A stretch of DNA of 64,000 nt from Pseudomonas sp. Q11 (GCF_024494355.1 NZ_JAKNQY010000002.1:62001-126000); one strand, 5' to 3'. Positions 34,834 to 44,295 are shown, counted from the stretch's first letter. Made by a program: numbers and translations. The notes: generated from the letters alone by a model not told the origin.

Positions 34834-35526
34834 TTACCTTGAAGCACTGTTGCGAGAATCGGTCATGGCCGACAAGGCCACGGAGGTCGCTGCTGTGCGC
34901 GTTTCTACACCTAACTTCACATACACATGCTCCAGATGTTTGTTCACGGTGCGTGGGCTCAGGTCAAGAATGGTGCCGATGTCGCGGTTGGTCTTGCCGC
35001 AGGCCACCCAGCGCAGAACCTCGACCTCCCGACCGGTGAGCTGAAAGCGTGCCGACAGCACCCTCTGCGCCGGCTCGTCGTCCAGGCTCGACGCGGCGGG
35101 CTGTGACGCCGCTCGGGCCGACAGCAGGATGCGCGAGGTGCGCAGGTGTGCGGCGACCCGGGCCAGCACTTCGTCGGTCTGGATCGGCTTGGTCACGTAG
35201 TCGCTGCCACCCACTTCAAAGCCCTGGACCACATGCCTGCTTTCCGTCAGCGCGGTCATGAACAGCACCGGAATATCGGCGTTGGCCGGTTGCGCCTTGA
35301 TCCGTCGGCAGGTCTCGAAGCCGTCCAGGCCCGGCATCATCGCATCCAGCAGGATCAGGTCCGGACGCCGGCGTTCGATGCGGTTCAGGGCGCTGAGCCC
35401 GTCGAGGGCCACCAGCACCATGTAGCCGACATCGTTGAGGGCGTCGGAGAGCATGGCGAGGTTGTCCGGGGTGTCGTCCACAATCAGCACGACACCGGGT
35501 TCAGCGACTGTGGTCAGTGCATTCAT
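34834..35526 (-). CDS. LuxR/NarL-type response regulator of the amide locus
   Basis: A 230-aa regulator. Receiver: VVLIVDDTPDNLAMLSDALN, phospho-Asp in LILLDAMMPGLDGF, Lys in SDYVTKPIQTDE. A LuxR HTH follows: LTGREVEVLRWVACGKTNRD, LDLSPRTVNKHLEHVYVKLG. It overlaps the 3' end of the hybrid kinase gene by 26 bp and must be translated with it. It is the natural output of that kinase, probably binding the TACGTCA repeats upstream of the ABC transporter genes. Confidence 0.92.
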   Translation of the reverse strand: MNALTTVAEPGVVLIVDDTPDNLAMLSDALNDVGYMVLVALDGLSALNRIERRRPDLILLDAMMPGLDGFETCRRIKAQPANADIPVLFMTALTESRHVVQGFEVGGSDYVTKPIQTDEVLARVAAHLRTSRILLSARAASQPAASSLDDEPAQRVLSARFQLTGREVEVLRWVACGKTNRDIGTILDLSPRTVNKHLEHVYVKLGVETRTAATSVALSAMTDSRNSASR

Positions 35527-38500
35527 CTTCTGCCTCCTTGAGGGCGCGGTTGATTTCGTCCAGGCGAAAGTTTTTCAGCAGCTTGCGTAGCGAGTTGATG
35601 AACGGGGCGGTGGCGGGCGTCTCGGCCTGGATGGCGTCGAGTTTTTCGTGCAGACCGCGTACGTAGCCGATGGCGCTGAGTTCGCCGAGGGCGATGAGGT
35701 CAGGCTGTGAGGGCAATACCCCCGGTTCGGGAAATGTCGCAGGGGCTGGTTTTTCGCGGCGCAGCCAGTGCAGGTCGAGCTGCTGCTGGATCCGTTCGAG
35801 CAGCTCCGGGGTGTGTACCGGCTTGGCAAGGTAGTCGTTGCAGGCACTGGCCAGGCTGCGCTCGCGCTCGTCGTTAAAGGCATTGGCCGATATCACGATG
35901 ATCGGTGCCATGGACAACGCATTGCGGCGGATCAGCCGGCTGGTTTCCCAGCCATCCATCGTCGGCATCGACAGGTCCATGAGGATCAGGTCCGGCCCCA
36001 GCAGGGCGACCTGGCGAATCGCTTCCTGGCCGTTGCTGGCCTGGACCACTTCAAAGCCCAGGGGCGTAAGCATGCCGCTGAGGACCTTGCGATGGTCCAC
36101 ATGGTCGTCCACTACCAGCACCAGACGCCGCGGCCCCTGGTAGCCGATGATGTCGTGTTCGACATGGATCACCGCTTGCGGCACCCGTACTTGCGAGAGA
36201 AACAGGCGCACCTGGAAACAGGTGCCTTTGTCCTGCTGACTCTTGACCTGCAACTCGCCGCCCATCAGCGAGGTGAGCATGCGGGTAATGGTCAGGCCCA
36301 GGCCAACGCCCTTGTCCTGGCGCATCAGATCACCGCGCTCGAAAGGCTGGAAGATTCGCTCGATGTGCTCGGGGTCGATGCCGATACCCGTGTCGATAAT
36401 GTCGAAGGTTGCCGTCTCGCGCATGTAACTGACCCGCAGGCAGACCTCGCCGCTGTCGGTGAAGTTGACCGCATTGCCCAACAGGTTGATGAGGATCTGC
36501 CGGACGCGCTTTTCGTCGCCCCGCACCACCGCCGGCATCTTGCCGATCAGCTCCAGGCGAAAGCGCAATCCTTTGTCCCGGGCTTGTGGAGTGAACATCA
36601 GCTCCAGATCGTGGATCAGTTCCGGGAAGGGGATTTCCGTCGGTTCCAGGCGCAATTTGCCGGCCTCGATCTTGGCCACATCGAGCAGGCCGTCGATCAG
36701 CGACAGCAGGTGCGAGCCGCTGCGCAGGATGGTCGCCAGGGCATCCTGATGCTGCTCCGGCATGGCCGCGTCGCGCTGCAGGATCTGGGTAAAACCGAGG
36801 ATGCTGTTCAACGGCGTACGCAGTTCGTGGGAAAGTCCCGTGACGTAGCGACTCTTGGCCGCGTTGGCCGCCTCGGAAGCCTCCTTGGCATCTTGCAGGG
36901 CCTGGTCGGTCAAGCGGTGGGCTTCGATTTCCTGCATCAGCAGCAGGGTCTGGCGATCCGATTCTTCCTGGGCCACGCGGCGGCTTTCCCGCGTCAGAAC
37001 CACCCACCAGGCGAGGATGGCCGCCAGTACCGAGAGCGTCAGGAAGGCCTGGAAAAATGCCTGGTACAGCGTCGCCTGGGCTTGCGGCGAGTGGGGCAGT
37101 CCCTGGGAGGCCTGGCCATAGATCAGCGCCAGAGCGCCGCTGAGCATCAGGATCAGCGCGAGCAGCAGGCCCAGGTAATGCACCAGCCGGGTGTGCAGGC
37201 GCGGCACCGTGGCATTGGGCAGCAACCAATGTAACAGCGCTTCGAACTGCGCCGACAGACGCCCGTGGGGTTTGCAGCGATCGCCGCAACGCGCGTCCAG
37301 CGAACAGCAAAGTGAGCAGATGGGCGTGCTGTAGGCCGGACAGAAAGCCATGTCGGCGGTTTCGAACGGGTTGCTGCACAGGCCGCAGGTGATTTGCGTG
37401 CTCGGTGCCACCGGTTGCAGCAGTAACGGATCGCTGGTGCGGGCGATGTAATAGCGGCTGCGGGTGGCCCAGGCCAGCAGCGGGGTCATGACCAGCGAGG
37501 TGCCGAGGGCGACGAAGGGCGGAGCGGCCTGGGCCAGTGCACCCAATAGACCGAAGTGGGCGAGGACCGACAGCAGCGAGGCAATCAGCATGGAGCCGAC
37601 GCCCACCGGGTTGATGTCGTAGAGGTGAGCGCGCTTGAACTCGATGTATTTCGGTGACAACCCCAAGGGTTTGTTGATCACCAGGTCGGCGACCACCGAG
37701 CCGATCCAGGCGATGGCGATGTTGGCGTAGAGACCGAGCACCTGGTCGATGACGTCGAATACCCCCAGCTCCATCAGCATCAGGGCAATGGCCACATTGA
37801 ACACCAGCCACACCACACGGCCGGGGTGACTGTGGGTGACCCGGGCGAAAAAGTTCGACCAGGCCAGGGAACCGGCGTAGGCGTTGGTCAGGTTGATCTT
37901 CATCTGCGAGACGAAGACGAACAGCACCATGGCCGCCAGGGCCCAATCCGGCGAGGCGAACACATAACCGAAGGCCACCAGGTACATCTGGGTCGGTTCC
38001 GCAGCGCGCTCGATGGGGATCTCGTGTTGCAGGGCGAGAAACGCCAGGAAGGCGCCAGCGAACATTTTCAGGGCGCCGGGCAGGATCCAGCCGGGGCCGG
38101 CGCAGAGCAGGGCGGCCCACCAGCGTTTGCGGTTGGCCGCGGTTTTTTCCGGCAGGAAGCGCAGGTAGTCGACCTGTTCGCCGATCTGCGTCACCAGGGA
38201 CAGGGCCACGGTACAGGCTGCGCAAAACGCCAGCAGATTGAAGTCGCCGCTGGCATCACGGCCCTGGAAACTGGTCCAGTCGCTGAAGGCGTCGGGGTTT
38301 TTCAGCAGCACAAACAGATAGGGCAACACCAGCAGCACCAGCCACAACGGCTGGGTCCAGAGTTGCAGGCGGCTGATCAGGGTCACCCCATAGGCCACCA
38401 GGGGGATCACCAGCACAGAGCAGATCACATAGGCAAAGGCCAATGGGATATGAAAGTACAGCTCCAAGGCCAGGGCCATGATCGCTGCTTCCAGGGCGAA

Positions 38501-38893
38501 GAACAGAAAGGTGAAGCTGGCGTAGATCAGCGAGGTGATGGTCGAGCCGATGTAGCCGAAGCCGGCACCGCGGGTCAACAGGTCCATATCGACGCCGTAG
38601 CGGGCGGCGTAGTAGCTGACGGGCAGGCCGGTGAGGAAGATGATCAGGCTCACGGCGAGGATCGCCCAGAAAGTGTTGGTGAAGCCGTAGCTCAGGGCCA
38701 ACACCCCGCCAATCGCCTCCAGGGCCAGGAACGACACCGCACCCAGGGCGGTGTTGGCGATGCGCAGCTCCGACCACTTGCGAAAGGACTTTGGTGTGTA
38801 ACGCAGGGCGTAGTCTTCCATGGTTTCGTCGGCGACCCAACTGTTGTAGTCGCGACGGATCTTGGCGATGCGCTGGGTGCCAGGTGGAAGCAC
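35501..38893 (-). CDS. NCS1-type permease / hybrid histidine kinase fusion
   Basis: A protein of 1130 aa. Residues about 45-490 are a 12-helix NCS1 (purine/cytosine permease-like) transporter: ALGAVSFLALEAIGGVLALS, YAARYGVDMDLLTRGAGFGY. Residues about 499-541 hold a Cys-rich cluster (CGLCSNPFETADMAFC, then CSLCCSLDARCGDRC), followed by two more helices, a coiled coil and HisKA with the H-box GLSHELRTPLNSILGF (His about 685). The HATPase G-box is GVGLGLTITRML (about 860). A receiver domain from about 920 has Asp near 972 in LILMDLSMPTMDG. The start is a GTG behind AGGAG. It likely senses an extracellular amide/urea-like compound for the divergent transport and amidase genes. Confidence 0.92.
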   Translation of the reverse strand: MLPPGTQRIAKIRRDYNSWVADETMEDYALRYTPKSFRKWSELRIANTALGAVSFLALEAIGGVLALSYGFTNTFWAILAVSLIIFLTGLPVSYYAARYGVDMDLLTRGAGFGYIGSTITSLIYASFTFLFFALEAAIMALALELYFHIPLAFAYVICSVLVIPLVAYGVTLISRLQLWTQPLWLVLLVLPYLFVLLKNPDAFSDWTSFQGRDASGDFNLLAFCAACTVALSLVTQIGEQVDYLRFLPEKTAANRKRWWAALLCAGPGWILPGALKMFAGAFLAFLALQHEIPIERAAEPTQMYLVAFGYVFASPDWALAAMVLFVFVSQMKINLTNAYAGSLAWSNFFARVTHSHPGRVVWLVFNVAIALMLMELGVFDVIDQVLGLYANIAIAWIGSVVADLVINKPLGLSPKYIEFKRAHLYDINPVGVGSMLIASLLSVLAHFGLLGALAQAAPPFVALGTSLVMTPLLAWATRSRYYIARTSDPLLLQPVAPSTQITCGLCSNPFETADMAFCPAYSTPICSLCCSLDARCGDRCKPHGRLSAQFEALLHWLLPNATVPRLHTRLVHYLGLLLALILMLSGALALIYGQASQGLPHSPQAQATLYQAFFQAFLTLSVLAAILAWWVVLTRESRRVAQEESDRQTLLLMQEIEAHRLTDQALQDAKEASEAANAAKSRYVTGLSHELRTPLNSILGFTQILQRDAAMPEQHQDALATILRSGSHLLSLIDGLLDVAKIEAGKLRLEPTEIPFPELIHDLELMFTPQARDKGLRFRLELIGKMPAVVRGDEKRVRQILINLLGNAVNFTDSGEVCLRVSYMRETATFDIIDTGIGIDPEHIERIFQPFERGDLMRQDKGVGLGLTITRMLTSLMGGELQVKSQQDKGTCFQVRLFLSQVRVPQAVIHVEHDIIGYQGPRRLVLVVDDHVDHRKVLSGMLTPLGFEVVQASNGQEAIRQVALLGPDLILMDLSMPTMDGWETSRLIRRNALSMAPIIVISANAFNDERERSLASACNDYLAKPVHTPELLERIQQQLDLHWLRREKPAPATFPEPGVLPSQPDLIALGELSAIGYVRGLHEKLDAIQAETPATAPFINSLRKLLKNFRLDEINRALKEAEDECTDHSR

Positions 38894-39081
38894 GGCGAAA
38901 GACTCCTGGGGTCAAGGCGCTCCGTGCCTGGCGAGTGTGCCCGTGGCGGATAGCCGAGCAATTTTCATGCCCTGCACCGCGCCGTCTTGCCGCGGTAGCT
39001 GTTGCCTGCGCGCGCGTGCGCGCAGTGCCGTTCAGGCGGGGCCTGGAGCGACAGCCTGCGCTGCCTTGGTGCATTTTTCCC

Positions 39082-39119
39082 TACGTCAAATGACGTATGC
39101 GCTTACGTCAGGCTGCGTA
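39082..39119. promoter_or_regulatory. TACGTCA inverted-repeat array (response-regulator binding region)
   Basis: TACGTCA-AA-TGACGTA (39082-39097) is a perfect palindrome. A third TACGTCA (39104-39110) is followed after three bases by TGCGTA. The array lies about 95-132 bp before the transporter binding-protein gene, as expected for activation by the LuxR/NarL-type regulator at 34834. Confidence 0.65.
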
Positions 39120-39213
39120 TACCCGTCGCCGATCCGCGTCGCCATGCTGATGCCACCACCGTTGCCGGCCGCCCCAAGGCGAGCTGTCAGCGTCACCGCA
39201 GAGGAGTAGCAGC

Positions 39214-40458
39214 ATGGAACCACGATTGATCCGGACTAAAGGCCTGTTGCCGCGCCGCCTGGCGCTGGGGGCGGCGGCCCTGTCGTTATTGGCTGCCAGT
39301 GTGTTCAGCCAGGGTGTATGGGCGGACGAGGCCAACAGCACTGGCCTGGCGGTGACCGCCACTGAAGTCACGGTTGGCCAGTTGCACTCGGCCACCGGCA
39401 CCATGGCGATTTCCGAGACCGGCTCGATTCAGGCCGAACGCCTGGCCATCGAGCAGATCAACGCTTCAGGCGGCATCCTCGGTCGGCAGATCAAGGTGAT
39501 TCAGGAAGACGGCGCCTCCGACTGGCCGACTTTCGCCGAGAAGGCCAAGAAGCTCCTGGTCAACGACAAGGTGGCCACGGTGTTCGGTTGCTGGACCTCG
39601 GCCTCGCGCAAGGCTGTGCTGCCGATCTTCGAGAAAGAAAACGGCCTGCTTTACTACCCGACTTTCTACGAGGGGCTGGAGCAGTCGAAAAACGTCATCT
39701 ACACCGGCCAGGAAGCCACCCAGCAAATCCTCGCCAGCCTTGACTGGATCGCCAAGACCAAAGGCGCCAAAACCTTCTACCTGGTGGGGTCGGACTATAT
39801 CTGGCCACGCACCTCGATGAAGATTGCGCGCAAACACATTGAAAACGTGCTGCACGGCACCGTGGTCGGCGAAGACTACTACCCGCTGGGCAACACCCAG
39901 TTCGGCTCGCTGATCAACAAAGTCAAGCTGAAGAAGCCTGACGTGGTGTTCGCTGCCGTAGTGGGTGGCTCCAACGTGGCCTTCTACAAACAACTCAATG
40001 CGGCGGGCGTCAATTCGGCCAAGCAGACCTTGCTCACCCTGTCGGTGACCGAGGATGAATTGCTGGGCATCGGCGGCGAAAACATGGCCGGCTTCTACGC
40101 CTCGATGAAGTACTTCCAGAGCCTGGACAACCCCAACAACAAAGCCTTCGTCGACGCTTTCAAGGCCAAGTACGGTAAGGATTCGGTGATCGGCGACGTG
40201 ACCCAGGCCGCGTATCTGGGCCCATGGCTGTGGAAGGCTGCAGTGGAAAAAGCCGGCAGCTTCGATATCGACAAAGTGGTTGCAGCCTCGCCGGGTATCG
40301 AGCTGAAAACCGCGCCTGAAGGCTACGTCAAAGTGCATGAAAACCATCACCTGTGGAGCAAGACCCGCATCGGTGAAGTGCAGCCCGATGGCCAGTTCAA
40401 AGTGGTGTACGAGTCCGATCTGATCGAACCGAACCCGTTCCCTAAAGGCTATCAGTAA
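39214..40458 (+). CDS. Urea/amide-type ABC transporter substrate-binding protein
   Basis: A 414-aa periplasmic protein with a twin-arginine-like or Sec signal at the N-terminus (LPRRLALGAAALSLLAASVF). The mature part has the UrtA/FmdD pattern: VGQLHSATGTMAISETGSIQ, VFGCWTSASRKAVLPIFEKE, GLLYYPTFYEGLEQSKNVIY and SVTEDELLGIG. It captures urea or short amides in the periplasm for the permease pair. It is the first gene of the amide operon; AGGAG precedes the ATG and the TACGTCA array lies upstream. Urea is possible as ligand, but the downstream amidases favour amides. Confidence 0.92.
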   Translation: MEPRLIRTKGLLPRRLALGAAALSLLAASVFSQGVWADEANSTGLAVTATEVTVGQLHSATGTMAISETGSIQAERLAIEQINASGGILGRQIKVIQEDGASDWPTFAEKAKKLLVNDKVATVFGCWTSASRKAVLPIFEKENGLLYYPTFYEGLEQSKNVIYTGQEATQQILASLDWIAKTKGAKTFYLVGSDYIWPRTSMKIARKHIENVLHGTVVGEDYYPLGNTQFGSLINKVKLKKPDVVFAAVVGGSNVAFYKQLNAAGVNSAKQTLLTLSVTEDELLGIGGENMAGFYASMKYFQSLDNPNNKAFVDAFKAKYGKDSVIGDVTQAAYLGPWLWKAAVEKAGSFDIDKVVAASPGIELKTAPEGYVKVHENHHLWSKTRIGEVQPDGQFKVVYESDLIEPNPFPKGYQ

Positions 40459-40469
40459 GGTCTGGGCCT

Positions 40470-40519
40470 ATCGCGGCAAGCCGACTCCAACACTCTGTAG
40501 GAGCTGGCTTGCCGGCGAT
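40470..40519. repeat. REP inverted pair (REPIN-like)
   Basis: ATCGCGGCAAGCC(GACTCC) at 40470-40492 is the near reverse complement of TGTAGGAGCTGGCTTGCCGG(CGAT) at 40496-40519. This is a typical Pseudomonas REP sequence and here sits between the binding-protein and permease genes, where it may stabilise the upstream message. Confidence 0.75.
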
Positions 40520-40569
40520 GGAACTCCATCGTTTTTCCACATCCTCCCTCCAAGCAGGAGTCCATCATC

Positions 40570-41487
40570 ATGGAATGGCTATCGGAATTTGGTGCCATCG
40601 CGGCGATGCAGGGGTTCAACGGCTTGTCCGTGTTCTGCGTGCTGCTGTTGATGGCATTGGGGCTGGCGATCATTTTTGGCCAGATGGGGGTCATCAACAT
40701 GGCCCACGGCGAGTTCCTCACGATCGGCGCCTACACCACCTATGTCTGTTCGAGCCTGACCAGTCATTTCGCCCCATGGTTTCAACCCTATTATTTTTTC
40801 ATCGCCATCGCCCTGTCGTTTCTGGTGGCCGGGGCCATCGGCTGGCTGGTGGAGTGGGCGATGATCAGCCGGCTCTATAAGCGTCCGCTGGACACATTGC
40901 TGGCGACCTGGGGGCTGTCCCTGGTGATGCAGCAGACCTTCCGTTCGGTGTTCGGCGCCCGTGAAGTCAGCGCGACGTCGCCGGAGTGGCTGATGGGCTC
41001 GTTCAACTTCACTGAGTCCATCGAGATCCCGCGCAACGGCCTGTTCATGATGGCCCTGACCCTGCTGCTCACCGCGGCCATTTTTCTCTTGCTCTACCGC
41101 TCACGCTGGGGCCTGCAAGTGCGGGCCACGGTGCAAAACCGGCTGATGAGCCGTGCCGTGGGCATCAACACGCGCAAGGTCGACCGCATGACCTTTGCCC
41201 TCGGTTGTGGTGTCGCGGGGGTGGCCGGCGCGGCCTTTACCACCATCGGCTCCACCGGTCCCACCGCGGGCTCGCAGTACATCGTCGACACCTTCCTGGT
41301 GGTGGTCTTCGGCGGTGCACAAAGCCTGTTCGGCACCATTGCGTCGGCGTTCGTCATTGCCCAGACCCAATCGATCTCGGAGTTTTTCCTCAGTGGTTCG
41401 ATGGCCAAGGTGCTGACCCTGTCCGGGGTGATTCTGATCCTGATGTTGCGCCCTCAAGGGTTGTTCTCCATCAAAGTGCGCAAGTAG
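40570..41487 (+). CDS. ABC transporter permease, UrtB/LivH type
   Basis: A 305-aa membrane protein of the branched-chain amino acid/urea permease family: VFCVLLLMALGLAIIFGQMG, INMAHGEFLTIGAYTTYV and the cytoplasmic loop RAVGINTRKVDRMTFALGCG that contacts the ATPases. It ends with LMLRPQGLFSIKVRK, a family hallmark. It pairs with the next gene to form the membrane channel. Confidence 0.93.
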   Translation: MEWLSEFGAIAAMQGFNGLSVFCVLLLMALGLAIIFGQMGVINMAHGEFLTIGAYTTYVCSSLTSHFAPWFQPYYFFIAIALSFLVAGAIGWLVEWAMISRLYKRPLDTLLATWGLSLVMQQTFRSVFGAREVSATSPEWLMGSFNFTESIEIPRNGLFMMALTLLLTAAIFLLLYRSRWGLQVRATVQNRLMSRAVGINTRKVDRMTFALGCGVAGVAGAAFTTIGSTGPTAGSQYIVDTFLVVVFGGAQSLFGTIASAFVIAQTQSISEFFLSGSMAKVLTLSGVILILMLRPQGLFSIKVRK

Positions 41488-41497
41488 AGGCGAGCCA

Positions 41498-42685
41498 ATG
41501 AAGCTTTTAGACAAGATGCTGGCGGGCAAGCAGAACCTGTTGGGCGTGGCCCTGTTGGCGCTGCTGATTTTCGTGGTCTTCCCGCTGACCCTGGATGCCT
41601 TTCGCCTGAACATGGTGGGCAAGTACCTGACCTATGCCTTCGTCGCTGTCGGCCTGGTGTTGTGTTGGGGCTATGGCGGCATTCTCAGCCTCGGGCAAGG
41701 GGTGTTCTTCGGCGTCGGCGGCTACTGCATGGCGATGTTTCTCAAGCTCGAAGCCTCCGACCCGCAGAGCACCAAAATCCAGTCGACGCCGGGCATTCCG
41801 GATTTCATGGACTGGAACCAGATCACCGAACTGCCGTGGCTCTGGGTGCCGTTCCACAGTTTCAGCTTCACCCTGTTGGCGGTGATCCTGGTGCCGGTGG
41901 TGCTGGCCTTCATCATTGGCATGGCGCTGTTCAAGCGGCGGGTGGGGGATGTTTATTTCTCTATCGTCAGCCAGGCCATCGCGCTGATTCTCACGGTGCT
42001 GATCGTCGGCCAGCAGGGCCTGACCGGCGGAGTCAACGGCATCACCGATCTCAAGACTCTGCTCGGCTGGGACCTGCGCAGTGACAGCGCCAAGCTGCTG
42101 CTGTACTTCATCAACGCGGCCTTGTTGTTCGGCTGCATTTTCATCGGCCGTTTCGTCCTCGCATCGAAGCTCGGGCGGCTGCTGATGGCGATGCGCGATA
42201 AAGAGGAACGGGTGCGCTTCTCCGGTTATGACGTGGCCAGTTTCAAGATTTTCGTGTTCTGCATCGCTGCTGCTTTCTCGGCCATCGGCGGCGCCATGTT
42301 CGCCTTGCAGGTGGGCTTCATGTCGCCTTCGTTCGTCGGCATCGTGCCGTCCATCGAGATGGTGATCTTTGCCGCTGTCGGCGGGCGCATGTCGCTGCTC
42401 GGCGCGGTGTATGGGGCCTTGCTGGTGAACTACGGCAAGACCTATTTCTCCGAGTCGTTCCCCGAATTGTGGCTGTACCTGATGGGCGGGTTGTTCATTG
42501 CCGTGGTCATGTATTTCCCCAATGGCCTGGCCGGACTCTGGGACAGCCATGGCCGCCAGACCCTTGGCCGTTTATTGCGGCGTACCCCGCAGCAAAGTGC
42601 CGTTGCCGCGCCCCAGCCGGAGACGCCGCGCACTGCGCCGCCGACCCCGGCTCCTGAACGTCCTTCGCTGGAGACGCAGCCATGA
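41498..42685 (+). CDS. ABC transporter permease, UrtC/LivM type
   Basis: A 395-aa membrane protein: YAFVAVGLVLCWGYGGILSL, QGVFFGVGGYCMAMFLKLEA, QGLTGGVNGITDLKTLLGWD and MRDKEERVRFSGYDVASFKI, the loop to the ATP-binding subunits. Its C-terminal tail after GLAGLWDSHGRQTL is a Pro/Ala/Thr-rich extension. It overlaps the next gene by four bases (ATGA), so translation is coupled. Confidence 0.93.
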   Translation: MKLLDKMLAGKQNLLGVALLALLIFVVFPLTLDAFRLNMVGKYLTYAFVAVGLVLCWGYGGILSLGQGVFFGVGGYCMAMFLKLEASDPQSTKIQSTPGIPDFMDWNQITELPWLWVPFHSFSFTLLAVILVPVVLAFIIGMALFKRRVGDVYFSIVSQAIALILTVLIVGQQGLTGGVNGITDLKTLLGWDLRSDSAKLLLYFINAALLFGCIFIGRFVLASKLGRLLMAMRDKEERVRFSGYDVASFKIFVFCIAAAFSAIGGAMFALQVGFMSPSFVGIVPSIEMVIFAAVGGRMSLLGAVYGALLVNYGKTYFSESFPELWLYLMGGLFIAVVMYFPNGLAGLWDSHGRQTLGRLLRRTPQQSAVAAPQPETPRTAPPTPAPERPSLETQP

Positions 42686-43440
42686 CCGCCGTGGGTTTTC
42701 AAATGAACAAGCCGGTGCTGGTTATCGAGGGGCTGACGGTGTCCTTCGACGGTTTCAAGGCCGTGGACAACCTCAATCTGTACATCGACCGCAATGAAGT
42801 GCGGGTGGTGATCGGGCCCAACGGCGCAGGCAAGACCACGGTGCTCGACCTGATCTGCGGCAAGACCCGCGCCACCAGCGGCAGCATTCAGTTCGATGGA
42901 AAGGAGCTGACCAAGATGCGCGAGTACAACATCGTCCGTGCCGGTGTCGGGCGCAAATTCCAGAACCCGTCGATCTACGAAAACCTCACGGTGTTCGAGA
43001 ACCTGGAGATGTCCTACCCGGCGGGGCGCAAGGTGTTTGGCGCGTTGTTCTTCAAACGCAGCGCCGCAGTGATTGCCCGGGTAGAAGAGGTGGCGCGGGA
43101 GATCTTTCTCGGCGAGCTGTTGCAGCAACAGGCCGACCTGCTGTCCCACGGTCAGAAGCAGTGGCTGGAGATCGGCATGCTGCTGATGCAGAACCCTGAC
43201 CTGTTGATGCTCGATGAACCGGTCGCAGGGATGAGCGTCAACGAACGCGTCCAGACCGCAGAACTGCTCAAGCGCATCAGCCAGGGACGCTCGGTGCTGG
43301 TGATCGAACACGACATGGAGTTCGTCAAGAGCATCGCCCATAAGGTCACGGTGCTGCACCAGGGCAAGGTCCTGGCCGAGGGCAGCATGGAGTCGGTGCA
43401 GAACAACCCGAAAGTCATCGAAGTCTATTTAGGCCATTGA
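42682..43440 (+). CDS. ABC transporter ATP-binding protein, UrtD/LivG type
   Basis: A 252-aa ATPase: Walker A GPNGAGKTTVLDLICGKTRA, signature LLSHGQKQWLEIGMLLM (LSHGQ in place of LSGGQ, normal in UrtD), Walker B PDLLMLDEPVAGMSVNE and the switch His in LVIEHDMEFVKSIAH. It energises uptake together with the next gene. Confidence 0.94.
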   Translation: MTAVGFQMNKPVLVIEGLTVSFDGFKAVDNLNLYIDRNEVRVVIGPNGAGKTTVLDLICGKTRATSGSIQFDGKELTKMREYNIVRAGVGRKFQNPSIYENLTVFENLEMSYPAGRKVFGALFFKRSAAVIARVEEVAREIFLGELLQQQADLLSHGQKQWLEIGMLLMQNPDLLMLDEPVAGMSVNERVQTAELLKRISQGRSVLVIEHDMEFVKSIAHKVTVLHQGKVLAEGSMESVQNNPKVIEVYLGH

Positions 43441-43450
43441 GGAAGCAGGC

Positions 43451-44140
43451 ATGTTCAATGTAGACAAGCTGTCCTGTGGTTACGGCCAGAGCCAGATCCT
43501 CCACGACCTCGACCTGGCCGTGGCCAAACGCGAAATCGTCGCCGTGATGGGCCGCAACGGCATGGGCAAGACCACGCTGTTCAAGAGCTTGATGGGCATC
43601 CTTCCGCAGTGGCGGGGACAGGTTAGCGTCGATGGCCAGGACGTCTCGAACCTGGAAACCCACGAGCGGGTGGAGCACGGCATCGCCTATGTGCCTCAGG
43701 GGCGGATGATTTTCCCCAGCATGACGGTGTTGGAAAACATACAGACCGGCCTGCCAGCATCGGCCCGGGGCCAGGTGCCCGAAGACCTCTATGCGTTGTT
43801 TCCGGTGCTCCACGACATGCGTTCGCGCAAGGGCGGCAATCTTTCGGGTGGGCAACAGCAGCAACTGGCGATTGCCCGGGCGCTGGCGACCAATCCCAAG
43901 GTGTTGTTGCTCGATGAACCTACCGAAGGCATCCAGCCGTCGATCATCAAGGACATCGCCCGCACGTTGAAAGAGATCCGTAACCTGCGCGACCTGACCA
44001 TTGTGGTCTCCGAGCAGGTGCTGTCATTCACCCTGGAAATCGCCGACCGCTTCCTGGTGATCGAGAAGGGCCGCTTCGTGATTGAAGAGACCCGGGACAA
44101 GGTCGACGAAGCCACCATCAGTCGCTACCTCTCCGTGTAG
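43451..44140 (+). CDS. ABC transporter ATP-binding protein, UrtE/LivF type
   Basis: A 229-aa ATPase: Walker A GRNGMGKTTLFKSLMGILPQ, signature LSGGQQQQLAIARALATNPK, Walker B VLLLDEPTEGIQPSIIKDIA. GIAYVPQGRMIFPSMTVLEN is the Q-loop region. In the usual switch-His position it reads VSEQVLSF, so the His is replaced by Gln, as in UrtE proteins. It is the last transporter gene. Confidence 0.93.
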   Translation: MFNVDKLSCGYGQSQILHDLDLAVAKREIVAVMGRNGMGKTTLFKSLMGILPQWRGQVSVDGQDVSNLETHERVEHGIAYVPQGRMIFPSMTVLENIQTGLPASARGQVPEDLYALFPVLHDMRSRKGGNLSGGQQQQLAIARALATNPKVLLLDEPTEGIQPSIIKDIARTLKEIRNLRDLTIVVSEQVLSFTLEIADRFLVIEKGRFVIEETRDKVDEATISRYLSV

Positions 44141-44172
44141 GTGCGGCCGGGCGGCGCGATGGTTTATCGGCC

Positions 44173-44209
44173 CCCCTTGTAGCAGTTGGTAAACCAGCTT
44201 CTACAGGGG
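44173..44209. repeat. REP-like imperfect hairpin
   Basis: GTAGCAGTTGGT and ACCAGCTTCTAC pair over ten of twelve bases around a two-base loop, extended by CCCC / GGGG. It lies in the 155-bp gap between the transporter genes and formamidase and may be a REP relative or an attenuating or stabilising structure. Confidence 0.5.
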
Positions 44210-44295
44210 TACGTCATCCAACGTATTGGCCGATTCGTGCCGCCATTCGAGACTGGTTCCAACGCGGTACACCCCTAATGTTCAGGAGCTTCGCC

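Noticed and set aside
35768..37234. A 488-codon open frame on the + strand
   Set aside because: It is the antisense shadow of the hybrid kinase gene; the minus frame has continuous domain motifs and the + frame has none.
36330..38225. A 631-codon minus-strand frame
   Set aside because: It is an offset frame inside the permease-kinase gene with Arg/Pro/Gly-rich composition typical of high-GC shadows.
41507..42550. A 347-codon minus-strand frame
   Set aside because: Antisense of the UrtC-type permease; His/Gln/Glu-rich with no domain.
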